A DNA stretch of 64,000 nucleotides. It comes from Imbricaverruca yamaguchii (lineage: Eukaryota; Arthropoda; Thecostraca; Neoverrucidae). Below, in pieces: positions 1 to 57,236 of the stretch; positions within the stretch are counted from its first letter, which is position 1; every line of letters starts with the position of its first letter. The stretch is from assembly GCA_034440575.1 (NCBI GenBank), contig JAOTOL010001655.1, positions 3,641,001 to 3,705,000 of the forward strand, written 5' to 3'. The notes under the pieces are model-generated. The model searched no databases. It was not told the origin of the DNA and saw only the letters and a list, made by a program, of their open reading frames with translations. The position numbers and the translations under genes were made by a program.

Positions 1-640
1 CTGTCGCATCGGACAGCTTATGAATGGCCAGCTTGCCGCCGACAAATGACCTGACATGGCGCCACATTGACCTCCGCCCATCCTCACGGTTTACGCCGCT
101 CAACGTCGTTCCGGCTATCACACCTAATCGCCGATCGTACAGCTCGGTTTGCGTCCCTGTGCTCCGTAGACTGGTGCCCATAGACAGCCAGCGCACCACG
201 GCGGCGACACATTAAAGCTTTGGTTTCATTTGATACGACCGTGGCGCTAGGGTTCCTGATTTTAACAGTCCTGATGGGAGCATGGGATGGGTAAAAATAT
301 GGCCAGAAAACAGTCCCACTTGAGCGTGACGGAGGGAGAAGTAAAAACAGAAGCCCAAGTCAGCCAAACAAAGATCATAAAACAAAACATTCGGATCAGT
401 ACGGCGAAAGCAACGGGAGCGAACAGTGGCGCCGCTCGGTCTAGATCTGGGCACATTGACAGAAAAACGAACAAATGTATGCGGACTGAAGTGACATTAC
501 AGAGCCACTCACCACCCTGACGAGGTGCACCATAACAGAGCCACTCATCACCATGACGAGGTGCACGTGAGGTGCACCCTGACAAGGTGCACCACTACAG
601 AGCCACTCACCACCCTGACGAGGTGCACATGAGTGCTGAC
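1..640. other. Intron sequence downstream of CNOT1 exon 29
   Basis: No conserved exon of CNOT1 or of any other gene is visible here. The next CNOT1 exon should lie beyond the left edge. Contains the short tandem repeat at 497-632. Confidence 0.6.
497..632. repeat. 36-bp direct repeats next to CNOT1 exon 29 donor
   Basis: Three to four imperfect copies of a unit containing gagccactcaccaccctgac and gaggtgcac. On the gene strand each unit carries GTGGTGAGTGG, a donor-like motif close behind the true donor at 641. Confidence 0.75.
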
Positions 641-45545
<44,905 letters not shown>

Positions 45546-48319
45546 AGTCCCATCAATACTTCAAAAGAGGGAACCTCAACAAAGGAAGTTCCCTCACCCC
45601 CTCCCTTACAAACCAAAGAAATAACTGATGGATGACACAAATATTGCTGAAGCAGATATTCAGGAGCAAATGTAATCACAAAATAGGAACCTTTCATTCC
45701 GCTTTCCTTCAAGTCATCCTGCAACCACATTAGGTAACTAGTAACTCATACGGACAAAACCTGCGACTTGAAGTGACTGAGTTGGAACAATCAAGCAATA
45801 ATCAAAGCTGTCACACTAATATAATGGCCACTGCTAGGTGACATTTCATTGCAGATTTGTTGGCAGGGGGCCAGCAATCACCCTCGTACCAACTACAATA
45901 CGGAAACATCGGAATCCAGACGGATACCAGGAATTCAACCAAGATAGGTACCAGAATCCCTGATATTTCCTCCCGAGTGCGCAACGATGACGAGGGGAGG
46001 GAAGGTCGAGTCTGCAGGCAATAAAAACATGCTCCCAGATGAAAGAGACGGATCCGATTTACATAAAACCTTTACCAATCGTTTTCGGCCATACAATTTC
46101 ATTAACCCTCTAAATCTAACACCAAGGCGATATACCTAATACCTAAGCCTGAAACAATATCCAGCAACCTTAAATAAAAAATACGCCTGAGAACAGAGGT
46201 CAAATTGCAGCCAAAACTTCGAGCCAAAATTACGTTCCGAGATGGTTCCACTGACTTACATGGAACATACACGGATCGATTCGGCGAATTCTATTTCATC
46301 ATCAATTTTAATTATCTAACTCTGAAACGATGTCTAACCATCTTAAATCGATTGATTTAAATGTTTGCATATTGCATCCGAAACAATGCGCGGAGATGGT
46401 GTATTTTATTGAGATGCTGAGATGGCGTATTTATCGAAGTTTGAGAGAATATCTAGCAATATTTATTCAGGAAATAGAAATATGTTCATATTAAAACTAA
46501 ACCTTGCGCTGATATAGTCAGCAGATATATGTGAAATGTACCCGACACCTCCAACACATTGGAATTGCGTATAAACGTCCTGTGAGGGGGGGGGGGAGGG
46601 TTTGGCACCGGGCAGTTCTTCAGTCAAATATTTACAGTCAACGCCAGTAATCAATATACAATAATAATATTGCAGTACTGAACTGACGTGTCGTAATTAA
46701 TGGACAAGAAGGAGGACAAAATGCATGAAGGGAATGGGCAGTCCAAAACTGATTGGGGGAACAAACTCCATGTGGTCTCATGTTAAAGCTTTAAATTATT
46801 GGCGGGGGGAAAGGCCAACAGTGATGTGGAACAGGTCCCCTCGAAAGTATATAAGGGAACACCCCTGCCTAAGGTGAACCCGTGCCCTGGAGGATCGTCG
46901 TGCGGATTCAGGGACGGTCGGCGGATTCAGGTTCATGTCTCCACGGAATTTGGAGCCTGCGCCCCTCCGGGAAGGCTCGAGTGCTTTCCTTTACATTGTT
47001 CAGCCAGAAGCACTCTTGCAGTGCGCTCAAGCAAACGCCCCCTCCCCTGCTAAACGTATTTTCGGCAGAAGGCGCCCCTTCCTGTATTTTCACAAGGTGC
47101 CCCCCCACCCCCATCGACAAATACCACTCTGCCATGACAATTCCTGGATCCGACCCTAATTAGGATATAAGGTGCACACGCAGTACACATATGCTGTCAA
47201 CTACAAACATTCCCAGCGTTAATTCCCTAACGTTTATCGGGCACCCTGGGTCTTAGTTACATGGGGTACACATGCCGAATACCACATAAAGTTGGCAAAA
47301 CGATGCTAGAAGTTAGACCTCAAAAGCACAATTACAATATTTGACAAGATGTTTCCAATTTATATCTGCTCATCATGAACCCAGTATTATTTTCCACTAC
47401 TTCTTATCAAAATATATCCACAACTTTTCATTTTACAACCATTCCAGAGTCGGCGCATTCGATCTTTTGCCCATGTACCGCTGCTTCGGCCGTGACTGGC
47501 CGAAATAGAACGCGGAGCGTGCGGCGGGCAGTGAGTCGACCGTCTAGTTATATGTAGAGGTCAATGGCTTTTGCCCGAGTGCGTATATGAACATTGAGAA
47601 CAGAGTAACATCTCAACAATAAGTCCAATTACAATAATTCCCAGACTGGTGCCGCAAGTGCCGCTTGACTGGCAGCAGTATGGGAAATAGGCCTAGGCTG
47701 CAATGAGGAAATATAAATATTGTCCACGTAAGGTTGCTATACACAATTCAAGTATTGGATATTCAAAAGCGCTGAAGAAATTCAATGTGCTAAATTGATC
47801 GGGAAGAGTTTAACGTAAATATCCCTAGCTATCTTCAAGCATGTATTTGATAGACTCTTCCGTTCGATATACCAGGCGGCAAACTTTGGCGCCAAAAATA
47901 TAACGCATAAGACATTGGTTTGGCCCAAGGTTCGTCTGTATGTTGGCGTTGGTGTGTTACGTGTGTAAATCGCATTTGTGAGATATAGTCGTCGCTTTAA
48001 ATCGTATAGTTTTAGCATTCATACGCAGGTGGGTGACAGCTTGTGCATGTCGTGGCTAAACAGAATGCATGGGTAAGGGAAGAGGGGTATCTGCATATGT
48101 TCTGTTTCATGAACACCTACCTTTGGACGTCTCACATCATATTCAGTGCATAAATAACAAAAAGATGACGGTATTAATAAATGATGGACTTCTTTCTACA
48201 AAAACATAAAGGTTCTCACCTGGTTCTCTCACCTGGTTGGCTCCCCAAGTTCTCGAGCATCACTCACCCGGAGATGAGTTCCGTGACCGATGGAGCTATC
48301 TGCAGAGTCATGAGCCACA
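45546..48319. other. Region upstream of CNOT1 exon 1
   Basis: Must contain the CNOT1 promoter and any 5' UTR exon, but neither can be placed with confidence. An open frame (45542-45730 minus) ends over the CNOT1 start. A TATA-like tatataagg lies on plus at about 46848 in a GC-rich patch (46800-47100), and a CpG-rich patch with cggccgtgactggccg lies near 47490. No conserved exon seen. Confidence 0.45.
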
Positions 48320-49160
48320 GTGTACTTTCAGAACTGCGCATTTCTTGGCATTCACTGTTACCCACCATGACTTGGCAGTACCAACCACAGTATCTATATC
48401 TTTTTGACCCTGTAAAATTCCAGCCAGCAGGTCTCAGACAGATTTGTATTTAAGTCATGTATATGTTTATGTCGTCTGCAAAAACCTTGAATTGAGACTG
48501 AATATCATGAGATACATAGTTCACATAGATCAGAAATAACACAGGACCTAGCACAGAACCCTGAGGTACTGAGGTACCTGGAGACAAGCACTTGCATATT
48601 CCTGCCAAGAGAAAATGTTTAATCCAGGTGAAGGTTGTCCTCTGAGATCCTTAAAGCTCTCAATTTTGTCAGTAGTAGCAAATGATTAACAACATCAAAT
48701 GCCTTTGAAAATGAAAGAAAATTACATACACCATATATCCCTCATCTAGTCAGGTAGAGACAGTCTCATATGTTAGAAGTAACCGATCCTCTACAGAGTG
48801 TCCATGCTGGAAGCCAAATTGTCTTTGGTCCAGCATATGATGGACCTCCAAATATTCTGTGATATTCTCAACAATTATACATTCAAGAATTTTGCATGGG
48901 ACAGAAGTAAGACTCACTGGGCGATAATTTAGTGGATCATGCCTCAAGCCATTTTTACAGATTGGGATTATTTGTGAATTTTTCCAACTGTCATGAAGAC
49001 TTCCAGTAGAAAGGGATGAGCTAAAAATTCTGAACAATAGTTTTACAAGCTCCCCATGGCAGGATACAATTAATTGAGGGTGGACCCCATCAGAGCCCAT
49101 GCTGGAGGACCCATCCACCTCACTCAAAATTTTGAGCACATCAGCTTCAGGTCTGATCAC
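48320..49160 (-). mobile_element. Non-LTR retrotransposon fragment, reverse transcriptase core, broken
   Basis: The minus strand reads DGVHPQLI, then IIPICKNG, NYRPVSLTSVPCKILECIIV and LDQRQFGFQHGHSVEDRLLL. After frame changes it reads AFDVVNHLLLLTKLRAL, VPQGSVLGPVLFLIYVN, the catalytic FADD (48450-48490) and VNAKKCAVLKV. This is the order of fingers and palm in jockey/CR1-type LINEs. Frameshifts and a stop show a dead copy. Confidence 0.92.
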
Positions 49161-50943
49161 ATTGTTCTACCAATTCTTTGTGCACAAAGCAGGCACAGTC
49201 CATTCATGGGCATGATTTTAGTCTTCAAAGAGCAGTCAGCTTAAGGAAACCATAAGGAAGATTTACTCTTTTTTTGCAATTACATCAGCATATTTTAGTG
49301 GCTGCTAATAGCTTGTACCACAATAGCTACCGTGAGGTATTCCTGCACATTTTTGTTTTCAGAATATGGCTCACTGCTAAAAAATAATTATATATTTTAA
49401 AGTTGCTCTCTACAAGTGGACAGTGGATTTTCATTGAAAGGAGCCATTTGAATGTGGATAGCTTGTTCATTTTTGTGTTCAGTAAACACAGTACCATTAC
49501 TGGTTCAGCCATACAAATCAACAGTAGAGCTATTTATTGCAAGATGCCTCAAGTGCTCAGAATACCCCTCTTCTCCTAGGTAGGTGGGGAAGAGTTGGTG
49601 AAACAACTGTCTACTACTAATTCTGTATGGTCAAACCAGTAATTGCAAGGTGTTTACTGAGGTAATACATGAACAAGCCATGCATATTGAAACAGTACAT
49701 ACTCATTCATATTCATCTATATCATTCCTTTTAGGACAATTTTCCAACCACTCACAAAGAGCAACTTTAAAATGGACAATTCTTTTGTAGCTGTGTATTG
49801 TATTCCAAACACAAAGATGTGGTGGTGCTACATTGCACTACAAACACTAGATGTGTTTCTTCCCAAACCCTTCAATTAATTGAAGGCATTGAAGTTTGAG
49901 GTAACTATGAGGCAAGGTTTACACATGTTTTGCCTTGTGAAGCATGCAAAGTTCTGGTATTCTTCAATTATTTCCCCTCACACTTCCTTTATCTCAATAT
50001 ATCTAAGCCATCATCAGCTGACTACCAGTCAGCTGATAGTGACAACATGAGTTAAGGAAACGGTGGTGTTATATTCCATTTTTGTAAATTACTTCCACAA
50101 TCAGGAATGCTATTTTCCAAAAATGGGAACCCTGGTGTCAGCATTCCCATTTTTGGAACCTGTTATGTCATCACTTCAATCAAATCACTTCTAGCTTGAA
50201 TTAAATGTAAATTGCATGGTGTAGCTGGTTGAATTGACATTGTAGCAAATTATTGTCAGTTTGGCTTTGCTCTTAAGGAAATACTATTTGAAGTATATTT
50301 ATATTTTTTTAATGTCAGCTACAGGGTTTCAGGGAAATATCTCCCATTGAAGCAGGTTAATATGTTGTCATTCTAATCACTCCACCCTGGTCTTTTAAAC
50401 TTGCATTTTGTTCACAAAATACACCCTTCATGTATTCCAACAAATCATAAAGTTTCTGGAGTTCCAAGTTTTGGAAAATAGCATTCCCAATTATGAAAGT
50501 AATTTCCAAAATGGAATGTTTAAAAAAAGAAAATATAGTCACTGTTTCCATAACTGTCCTTTAAACATACCTACCAGGACATGGTATTTTTTCAAGTATT
50601 GCCCCTAACACTTGCTTTATCTCAACAATGCATCCAAGCCTTCATCAGCTGACTGCCAGTCATCTGTTGATGGTGCTGTTCAAACACACCAAGACAAGAA
50701 CACCCCCAGCTGGGTGTGCTGAATGACCTGATGGCATCACCAGGAATATTTCAAAGGGTTAGTCTAGGCTAGGTTTTCACCCCCTTATAAGTATTCCTGG
50801 TGACACCATGTGGTTATTCATTGCACCCAACAATATAATTCACATGGGTTGCTTCATAAAGACATAAAAGATAAGTGCAACTATGAACCACAAGGGCCCT
50901 TTTTGGTTGCACTGTGTACACTGAACCAGTTGCCCACCAAATC
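49161..50943. other. AT-rich intergenic DNA with fold-back repeats
   Basis: Segments 50040-50132 and 50457-50550 are inverted copies of each other (ggaatgctattttcc against ggaaaatagcattcc). Segments 49972-50035 and 50599-50665 are direct copies (catcagctgactaccagtca and catcagctgactgccagtca). No coding exon seen. Confidence 0.6.
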
Positions 50944-51366
50944 CGTTTATCAGCCCTCCCTGTAATACTGAAAAGCAAGCCCTCTATTCTGATAATGATT
51001 GTCTATGCTGCTTTTAAAGACGTTCAAGGTGCTGCTACTTACAATAGTTAATGACAGCTGGTTACAGTGTTCTACTACCCTGTTGTTGAATAAAGACTGT
51101 CTTAACCTTGTTCTGCTGTGGCTAACTTTAGTTTTGAATTGATGACCTCTAATTGCATCATTTCTGTTAAATTAAACCATTTCCCCAAGATATCCCCTCT
51201 CCAGACCATGGACAAATTTAAAGACCTCGATGAGATCTCCTCTCAGCCTTCTATATCTAAGTGAAAACATATTTAATTTCTTCAATCTTTCCTCATATGC
51301 CAGGTTGATTATACCATTAACCATTTGTGTGGCCCTCTTTTGTACTCTCTCTAAAAGCCAACAATC
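50944..51366 (-). mobile_element. Non-LTR retrotransposon fragment, C-terminal end of ORF2
   Basis: The minus strand reads LERVQKRATQMVNGI, NLAYEERLKKLNMFSLRYRR and LRGDLIEVFKFVHGLE. After one stop it continues FNRNDAIRGHQFKTKVSHSR, TRLRQSLFNNRVVEHCNQL and LNVFKSSIDNHYQNRGLAF. This is the conserved C-terminus after the reverse transcriptase. It lies on the wrong side of the 48-49 kb fragment to be its direct continuation, so it is a separate or rearranged copy. Confidence 0.92.
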
Positions 51367-52370
51367 TTTTTATTTTATTTTTATGCTATTTATTTTTGTT
51401 TTTGTTATTTATTTGAAGCTTAAGCCCATGCATGCTGTGAAATTGGATGCCAAAAGCATATCTTCTCAGCTGCCATGGAAATTTGCCAATAGTTCCTTAG
51501 CCATTTAGCTAGCATTATCTTGCTCCTTCATTAACCCATCCCATCCCGGGGGTCTTCAACCCCTGTCAGTTGTTTTTCGCGGATAGTGAACAAACGGCGC
51601 GCAGCAGTGCGCAAAAATGTGGCATACCTTTTCCCACATCAATTTGGCATGCTGTTTCAAAATTTTGACGTCATGTCATCTAGGGTCAACGAGTTAGTCA
51701 AGGTCAAGTGAGGTCACCTCCAAAAAAGTTCAACCAGTTGTCACGCTTTAACGGATACAGATATTTTATTCAAATTTTCAGCGGTTGCTTATCTTTAGGG
51801 ATGCAACAAAACGTATGAGAGGAATTTTTCATTTTTAACTACATATAAATTTTGCATATTTGCCTATTGCAGTTCAAATTGAAGATTCTGGCTAAAGTAA
51901 GAATTTTGTATTCTAGCAAGTTGACTTCCAACAACATTTCTCGGTCTGCACTACCCATTAGAAAAGGAAAATAAAGAGTTGAAAACTCAAAATTTTGAAA
52001 TTTTAACAAAAACAAACTTTGGGCGGCCAAAAATTGTTATGGCGCAGGTCGATTTCGATGTCCTTTCCTGATTCCCAATAATTTATGTTTTTCAAATATC
52101 CCCAAAATGAAAAGTCGTGAAAATTTAGCCCCCTAGTGACGTCATTTTGGGGGACATTGTTTTGGAGGGTGGATCCGGACCCTACTCGCCGAGCGCTTTC
52201 CGATGACACCTCTTTCGTCTTCGTGAGATGCTTAGTTTGGATTTTAGAGGGGGTTGCTATCCCCCCCCGAGACGGGGTGTGAGGATCTGACCGGAAAGAC
52301 GGCGCGGGTTAAGTGCATGGATTTCACATATGGTGACGGACCTTAACTATCGTGATTTGTTTCCCCACAG
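51367..52370. other. Region upstream of NAA40 coding sequence
   Basis: Probably holds the NAA40 promoter and a non-coding first exon. A possible leader donor is GCGCGG|GTTAAG near 52305, within a GC-rich patch that starts near 52150. No other gene recognised. Confidence 0.4.
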
Positions 52371-52396
52371 CTGAAGGTATTCTCGCTGATACCACG

Positions 52397-52536
52397 ATGG
52401 GTCGTGAGAGTGAGAAAGCTCTCAAGCGGAAGCAGGCTCGCCGCGCTGAAAAGGGACGTGTGGCTGCGTCAGCAAGCCTGGTGAAGGAAGCCAACGCAGT
52501 GCCAGACTTGATGGCTGAACTCCCTGCCTTCAAGAG
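52397..52536 (+). CDS. NAA40: N-alpha-acetyltransferase 40, first coding exon (residues 1-47)
   Basis: The ATG at 52397 starts MGRESEKALKRKQARRAEKG. The Met-Gly-Arg start followed by a basic helix matches NAA40 orthologues. Codons also run open upstream of this ATG, but an acceptor (CCCCACAG at 52370) shows that 52371-52396 is probably 5' UTR spliced to an unseen leader exon. The donor AAGAG|GTAATT leaves two bases of an Arg codon, which exon 2 completes. Confidence 0.88.
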
Positions 52537-53105
52537 GTAATTAGCTACATGCTAAGATCAAAACTGGAACTGATATGTTTTGCTAAGTGCCGTCTGGGGC
52601 GTTCTAAGACAGATAAACTGGTGATAGTGCCCCATCTCTAAGAATTGTGTGTAAATGCGTCTATGGGGGTGTTTAATGCTCTTGTTGGAGCTGTGCAACT
52701 TTCAGCCCGATCAGATCAACGGTCATGGGGGCTATAGCCTCCAACATTTCCGTGAGATCACGGTACTTTGCTATGCCTTGCAGTTTATATCTCCAGGGAA
52801 AATGAAGAAGAGCAGTATACATTTCCAAACTGAAATTAGCTCGAGAACATTTGAGCTGGTTTGGACTTCCAGTTTTTCGAATTTGGCCCTGTGGTAATGC
52901 TAACCCATGGCATGTGATCTGATATTCACATGATAGCAGTGACAATCTTGTCATTTTCTGTTGGGATTAGCTTCAGTAACTTACCTGCCTGTGCAATTTT
53001 TGGGATATAGGTATTGCCCATCAATGTATTGTTTGTATCCCCACACACGCCATCAGCTTGGTGGGGCCCCGTCCACCCAGAGCCTGACGTGCCGCGACGT
53101 TCCAG
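52537..53105 (+). other. NAA40 intron
   Basis: GT-AG intron of about 570 bp, AT-richer than the flanking exons. No repeats seen, unlike the CNOT1 introns. Confidence 0.8.
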
Positions 53106-53685
53106 GTACGACCGGCGTGGCGTCAGCGTCAGTCTGGAGCACCGCAACGTGGCCGACGTGGCCGAGGCCGAGCTGGACTGCATGCTCGCAATCTGCCGCG
53201 ACAACATGCAGTCGCTCTACAACGCGTGCGAGTGGGGCTGGCGCGACAAAGAGAAGCGCGGCGAGATGACCGAGAGCATGGCCAAGTTCCTGATCGCGCG
53301 CGACGCCGACGGCAAGATCGTGGGGTTCTCTCATTTCCGTTTCGACATGGACTACGAGGATGAGGTGCTGTACTGCTACGAGATCCAGCTGACCCGGCCG
53401 TACCAGCGCAGCGGACTCGGCAAGTTCATGATGATGATTCTCGAGCTGACGGCCTTCAAGAAGCAGATGCTGTATGTGAGGTTGACCGTGCTGAGGCACA
53501 ACGATCAGGCCACTGGTTTCTTCAGGTCTTGCGGCTACGTTCGCGACAAGACCTGTTTGGATGACACCTTCTTCCAGACGTACTGTTACGAAATCCTAAG
53601 CAAGAAGAACCCAAAGAGGGAGGACGTGAATCCCGGGCATGTGCCAGAAATAAGTGTTCCCCACGGCCAGAGGGAAGCCAGATGA
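53106..53685 (+). CDS. NAA40: N-alpha-acetyltransferase 40 (NatD), catalytic GNAT domain, terminal exon
   Basis: NAA40 acetylates the N-terminal serine of histones H4 and H2A using acetyl-CoA. The acceptor GTTCCAG|GTACGAC continues residue 47 (FKRYDRRGV), and the ORF runs to TGA for 239 residues in all, against 237 in human. Visible features: CEWGWRDKEKRGEMT (88-102), the beta hairpin FSHFRFD (121-127), EVLYCYEIQL (133-142) with Tyr138 and Glu139 in the positions given as active-site residues in human NAA40, and the acetyl-CoA loop QRSGLGK (147-153). SYEILS-type sequence (CYEILSKK) closes the fold. The C-terminal tail lacks the His/Cys-rich end of the vertebrate protein. I see no AATAAA in the 600 bp that follow. 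Confidence 0.95.
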
Positions 53686-54320
53686 GCGTGTGCACGTTCT
53701 TGCCTTCAGCACAATGCGTTCGTGTGAGCATGACGATTTGAACTAAGCCAGTGGAATATCCTTTCAAAGTAAGCCAGCATATTGCATCCATTGTTGAGTG
53801 GGTGTGTGCATCCTACTTGCCATTCCTTGACTTCATCTCGGGTTTTATGTAATGCCCTACGGGAGGAATCTGACTTGTTTTGAGCGTGGAATATTCGACA
53901 TCCTGGATCCGAACTGCAGGCGTCTTGCGACTATTGCTATGCAGTTTTATGGACGCGAGATAGTGCTGGTGCATGTTTTCATGGTCTTAGCTGGTGTCTG
54001 CTGGAATTGTGACTGACAACGACCAAGCATGATGTTCTTGTCCAAAATATGTGAAATATGAGTCGAATTTGATTTGTCGTGTCTTGGCTGAAGAATCCAC
54101 GTCGTTTGACAGCCAAGCAGTTCCAATGGTAAGCTGTGCAGGTGCAACCTGGCTGGTCTGTCGATGGTGTGTTGATCCCGTGCAGTTTGCTCCTGGTCGT
54201 GGTACCTCGCGACGGAAGTCCTACCTGTCCATCGCTGAGCCCTCTACCGGTCGGATTGTGAGGCTTCCTCACGGCCTTTCTGTGGCGGTGGCGCGGATGG
54301 TATAGGTGGGACGACGGATA
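53686..54320. other. NAA40 3' flank / 3' UTR
   Basis: Unique sequence with no AATAAA visible, so the transcript end cannot be placed. Confidence 0.5.
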
Positions 54321-54373
54321 GTTGGTTGGCTATTTGAGTTTTAGGGCGCATCGACTTGGTTCGGTCATTTAGC
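54321..54373 (-). mobile_element. SINE family C, diverged copy
   Basis: gttggttggctatttgagtt, ttagggcgcatcgact and ttcggtcatttagc. Its end (catttagc) resembles the corresponding part of SINE B and so links the two families. Confidence 0.65.
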
Positions 54374-54862
54374 GCCCATGCGCTACCGGTATAGGTGCTC
54401 CGTGAACTTAGTTTCACAAACAAGCATGATGCAACCAAAAGGCAACTGAAACTTGCCTGATTTGGTGCCAAGCCAACCAACATGTGTACCTGCTTGAGCT
54501 AGGGTCCAGTAAGACGACTAGTTGGCTGGACCGTGGAGGCGAAGCACACTGCCTCCGGCACGCGTGACGATCTTCGAAAACGATTGCGTGCTCGGGCTGG
54601 TGGGCAGGAAAATATCGAGACGGGTACAAATTGGGTTAGCAGGTTGTTGGTAGTTGAGCATGCGTTGCTGGAGGAAATATATGTTCAGTTAGTGATGGAG
54701 GCGGAGGGATGGGATGTGCTCCGAATAGATCTAAATTTCGGGCCACGGCCCGTCATTGTGGCGACTGGCAATGTGTTGCATTCGTTGCTGCCACTGCCGA
54801 AGGGATTATTCCGCTTTTGAGCGAAGTCATGATTCAACTAATTCAGATTACATAAGTATCCA

Positions 54863-55024
54863 GGGGACGAGTAGTCTAGGGGTAAGTTGCTCGTCTAACA
54901 GTCGAAAGGTTGTGGGTTCGAGTCTCACCTGTCGCTATTCTTCGTCCGCGGTCAATCGGCGTGGGAGATTGGCGACGCTACACGGCTGGACGGTCGATGT
55001 GTAGTAAAACCAATAACCGACCAA
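54863..55024 (+). mobile_element. SINE family B, tRNA-derived, full length
   Basis: Starts ggggacgagtagtctagggg, B box ggttcgagtctcacctg, then a body with cggtcaatcggcgtgggaga and tail aaaaccaataaccgaccaa. No target-site duplication found. Confidence 0.88.
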
Positions 55025-55610
55025 AGCGGTAGGTCCAGAAACCTTCCCGATGATCCAGGGGTGTGCTAAAAGTTTCGTTCGGCGGATTCAGACTGACCGA
55101 GAGGCAAAAGCTTATTGGAGCCCATGCAATATTCAACTGTAGCTACTAATTCTGTTTACCCGTTTTCACACGTACCCTGAGCCGCCGCTGGTGCAGTTAT
55201 CCATAAAATTGGCTTCTTACACAAGTATCGGATGCATGCAGCTGCCCTGAAGGACGGTGAACACTTCACCCCTGGCGTTCACTGACTGACAGGTGATGAC
55301 CGGTGCGAGTCATCACCTGCCCCGTGGCGGTCCAGCGCCGGCACCAAAGGCGGCCACGTGGGAGCGCCGCTGCACGCCCCCTCCGGAGAACCATGTGAAG
55401 CAGGATGTTCGTACGGACCAGGACGTGCATGTGTGCGTCACGGCCACCCGGCCACACAGTGCACATACCGAGTCTGTACGTCACACCAGCTCACAGACGT
55501 CACTTTATGTATGTTGGGGGCCTCGCGGACCCTTTCAATAATCGTTTTGACCACCCATCAGTCATTCCTTTGCCGTCGCCCCTCCCCAATCAGGCTAAAG
55601 CTTACCCATT
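55025..55610. other. Intergenic sequence, nothing recognised
   Basis: Unique sequence with no gene-like exon or known element. Confidence 0.4.
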
Positions 55611-55671
55611 GGGTGCATATATATATATATACACAAACATGCATACAGCCTACATATACACATGCATACAT

Positions 55672-55742
<71 letters not shown>

Positions 55743-55750
55743 ATGTATAC
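55611..55750. repeat. Compound AT/AC/GT microsatellite
   Basis: (AT)n followed by (AC)n, (AT)n and (GT)n. The AC and GT arms are self-complementary and can form a long hairpin around the central AT run. Confidence 0.97.
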
Positions 55751-56367
55751 AGGCGTAAAATATGTACAATTGATTTTCGGGGTAGATTACCCATCAAAAG
55801 CATTGCCTCCTCCCCAGCCAACTTTATTTTAACTTCATACCCATGCGCAAACGTTGGCCCAAATTGATAGCTCAAACACCCACCACGTGCTTGCTCGAAC
55901 TATCCAGCATTCAAACACCTACCATGTGCTTGTTTGGACTAGCTAACATTAGCCCACCTACCACGTGAGTGTTTGGATTGGCTAGCATCCAAACATCCAC
56001 CATATGCGTGTTTCGCCTTGGCGGTATCAGTCTTGCTATTCGGAACAGTTATGAACCGCATCCGCCCATGGTGTCCGTCCACACGCCATTTCCTGGTTAT
56101 ATTTCTGTACTATTCTAGCCATGTCCTCCATCCCATAGTTTCGCAATTTCCGGAACTTGCCGAACAGACTTTAATTCGCACACCAACCAAGAACACTGCA
56201 TTGGTTTCGGAAAATTGCAAAATAGAACGAAAGAGCGACCAAAACGTTCAAAAAACGCCGAAATTGTCCAAGGTGTACCAAAAGGACGCCGTTTTTGGAC
56301 CGCCAAGACCACGCCCAATTTTTCCTGGTGCTACCTGTGTGGTGTCTGGTGATGTAATTACCTTCCA

Positions 56368-56552
56368 GGGGCGGGGATGGCCGAGTGGTTAAGGTGTCGG
56401 GCTCTGGGTACCAAAGGTCCCCGGTTCGACACTAGCGCCACTCAGGACATTTCCCAATCCCGCGGCCCACCGGCGAAACAGTGTGGGCGGCGCCATTAGC
56501 CGTGAATGTGCATAAAGTGTGTCGTGAACCAACCAATAAACAAACAAACAAC
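56368..56552 (+). mobile_element. Full-length SINE family A with 12-bp target-site duplication
   Basis: aattaccttcca lies at 56356-56367 and 56553-56564. The head gatggccgagtggttaaggt (A box) and ggttcgacac (B box) derive from a tRNA of the Leu/Ser type. The body has ggcccaccggcgaaacagtg and ggcgccattagccgtgaatg; the tail is aaccaaccaataaacaaac. This is the reference copy for family A. Confidence 0.95.
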
Positions 56553-56564
56553 AATTACCTTCCA

Positions 56565-57236
56565 CAGGATGCTCCCTAATCACCCTGGACTATTGTCCCC
56601 AAATAGAGGAGTAAAGCGCATTTCGCATGGTTAATCACCTGCGCGACATATGCCCCCAACAAAACTTTCCTCGCAAAAAGGAAGCAATAGTAGGGATCTT
56701 ATTATGTATGGGAATCCAGTATCTTAAGTCAACTAAATGTCATTCCGTGCGGAGTTTTTGCCGAAGACAAGCAAACATTCAATTGGGACCGATCCAGTAG
56801 TTGATCACAAAGAATACGAGCTCCAAAATCCAGCGAGTAAATACCTTCAGATTGAATATATTGCCGTTCCAGTTTCTATCTTATAATTATGGCAAGTATA
56901 TTAGTCGCTACTTCCTTTTCCGGTCCCGCATGGTCGAATGTCTAGAAATATTAACTTCACATACTTATGTTGCATCAAGCGTGTCATTTACAAAATGCAT
57001 TATTTGGCATCAGGAATCTAACTTGACGAAAAACGCTTGGGTATCACATTCAAGACGTTCAATTTCGACACAGAAGCACATCTTTAGACTCATGATTTAT
57101 AGTTGAAATGCTAATCGCACGGTATATCTTTGCATATAAAAATATCGTCCCTCCCAATAGTGGCTCATAGCCACAACCGTTGGGATAGTTGTAATATGAT
57201 GTTGCTATACCTACATTATGGATACGTACACTTCCG
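56565..57236. other. AT-rich intergenic DNA
   Basis: No gene or repeat recognised before the 46-bp array begins. Confidence 0.5.

Noticed and set aside
46840..46860. TATA-box promoter at tatataagg
   Set aside because: It points rightwards into sequence with no recognised gene, and one short motif in 64 kb is not enough to call a promoter.
48320..51366. Single LINE copy joining the 48-49 kb and 51 kb fragments
   Set aside because: On the minus strand the C-terminal piece lies upstream of the reverse-transcriptase core, the wrong order for one element. Treated as two fragments.
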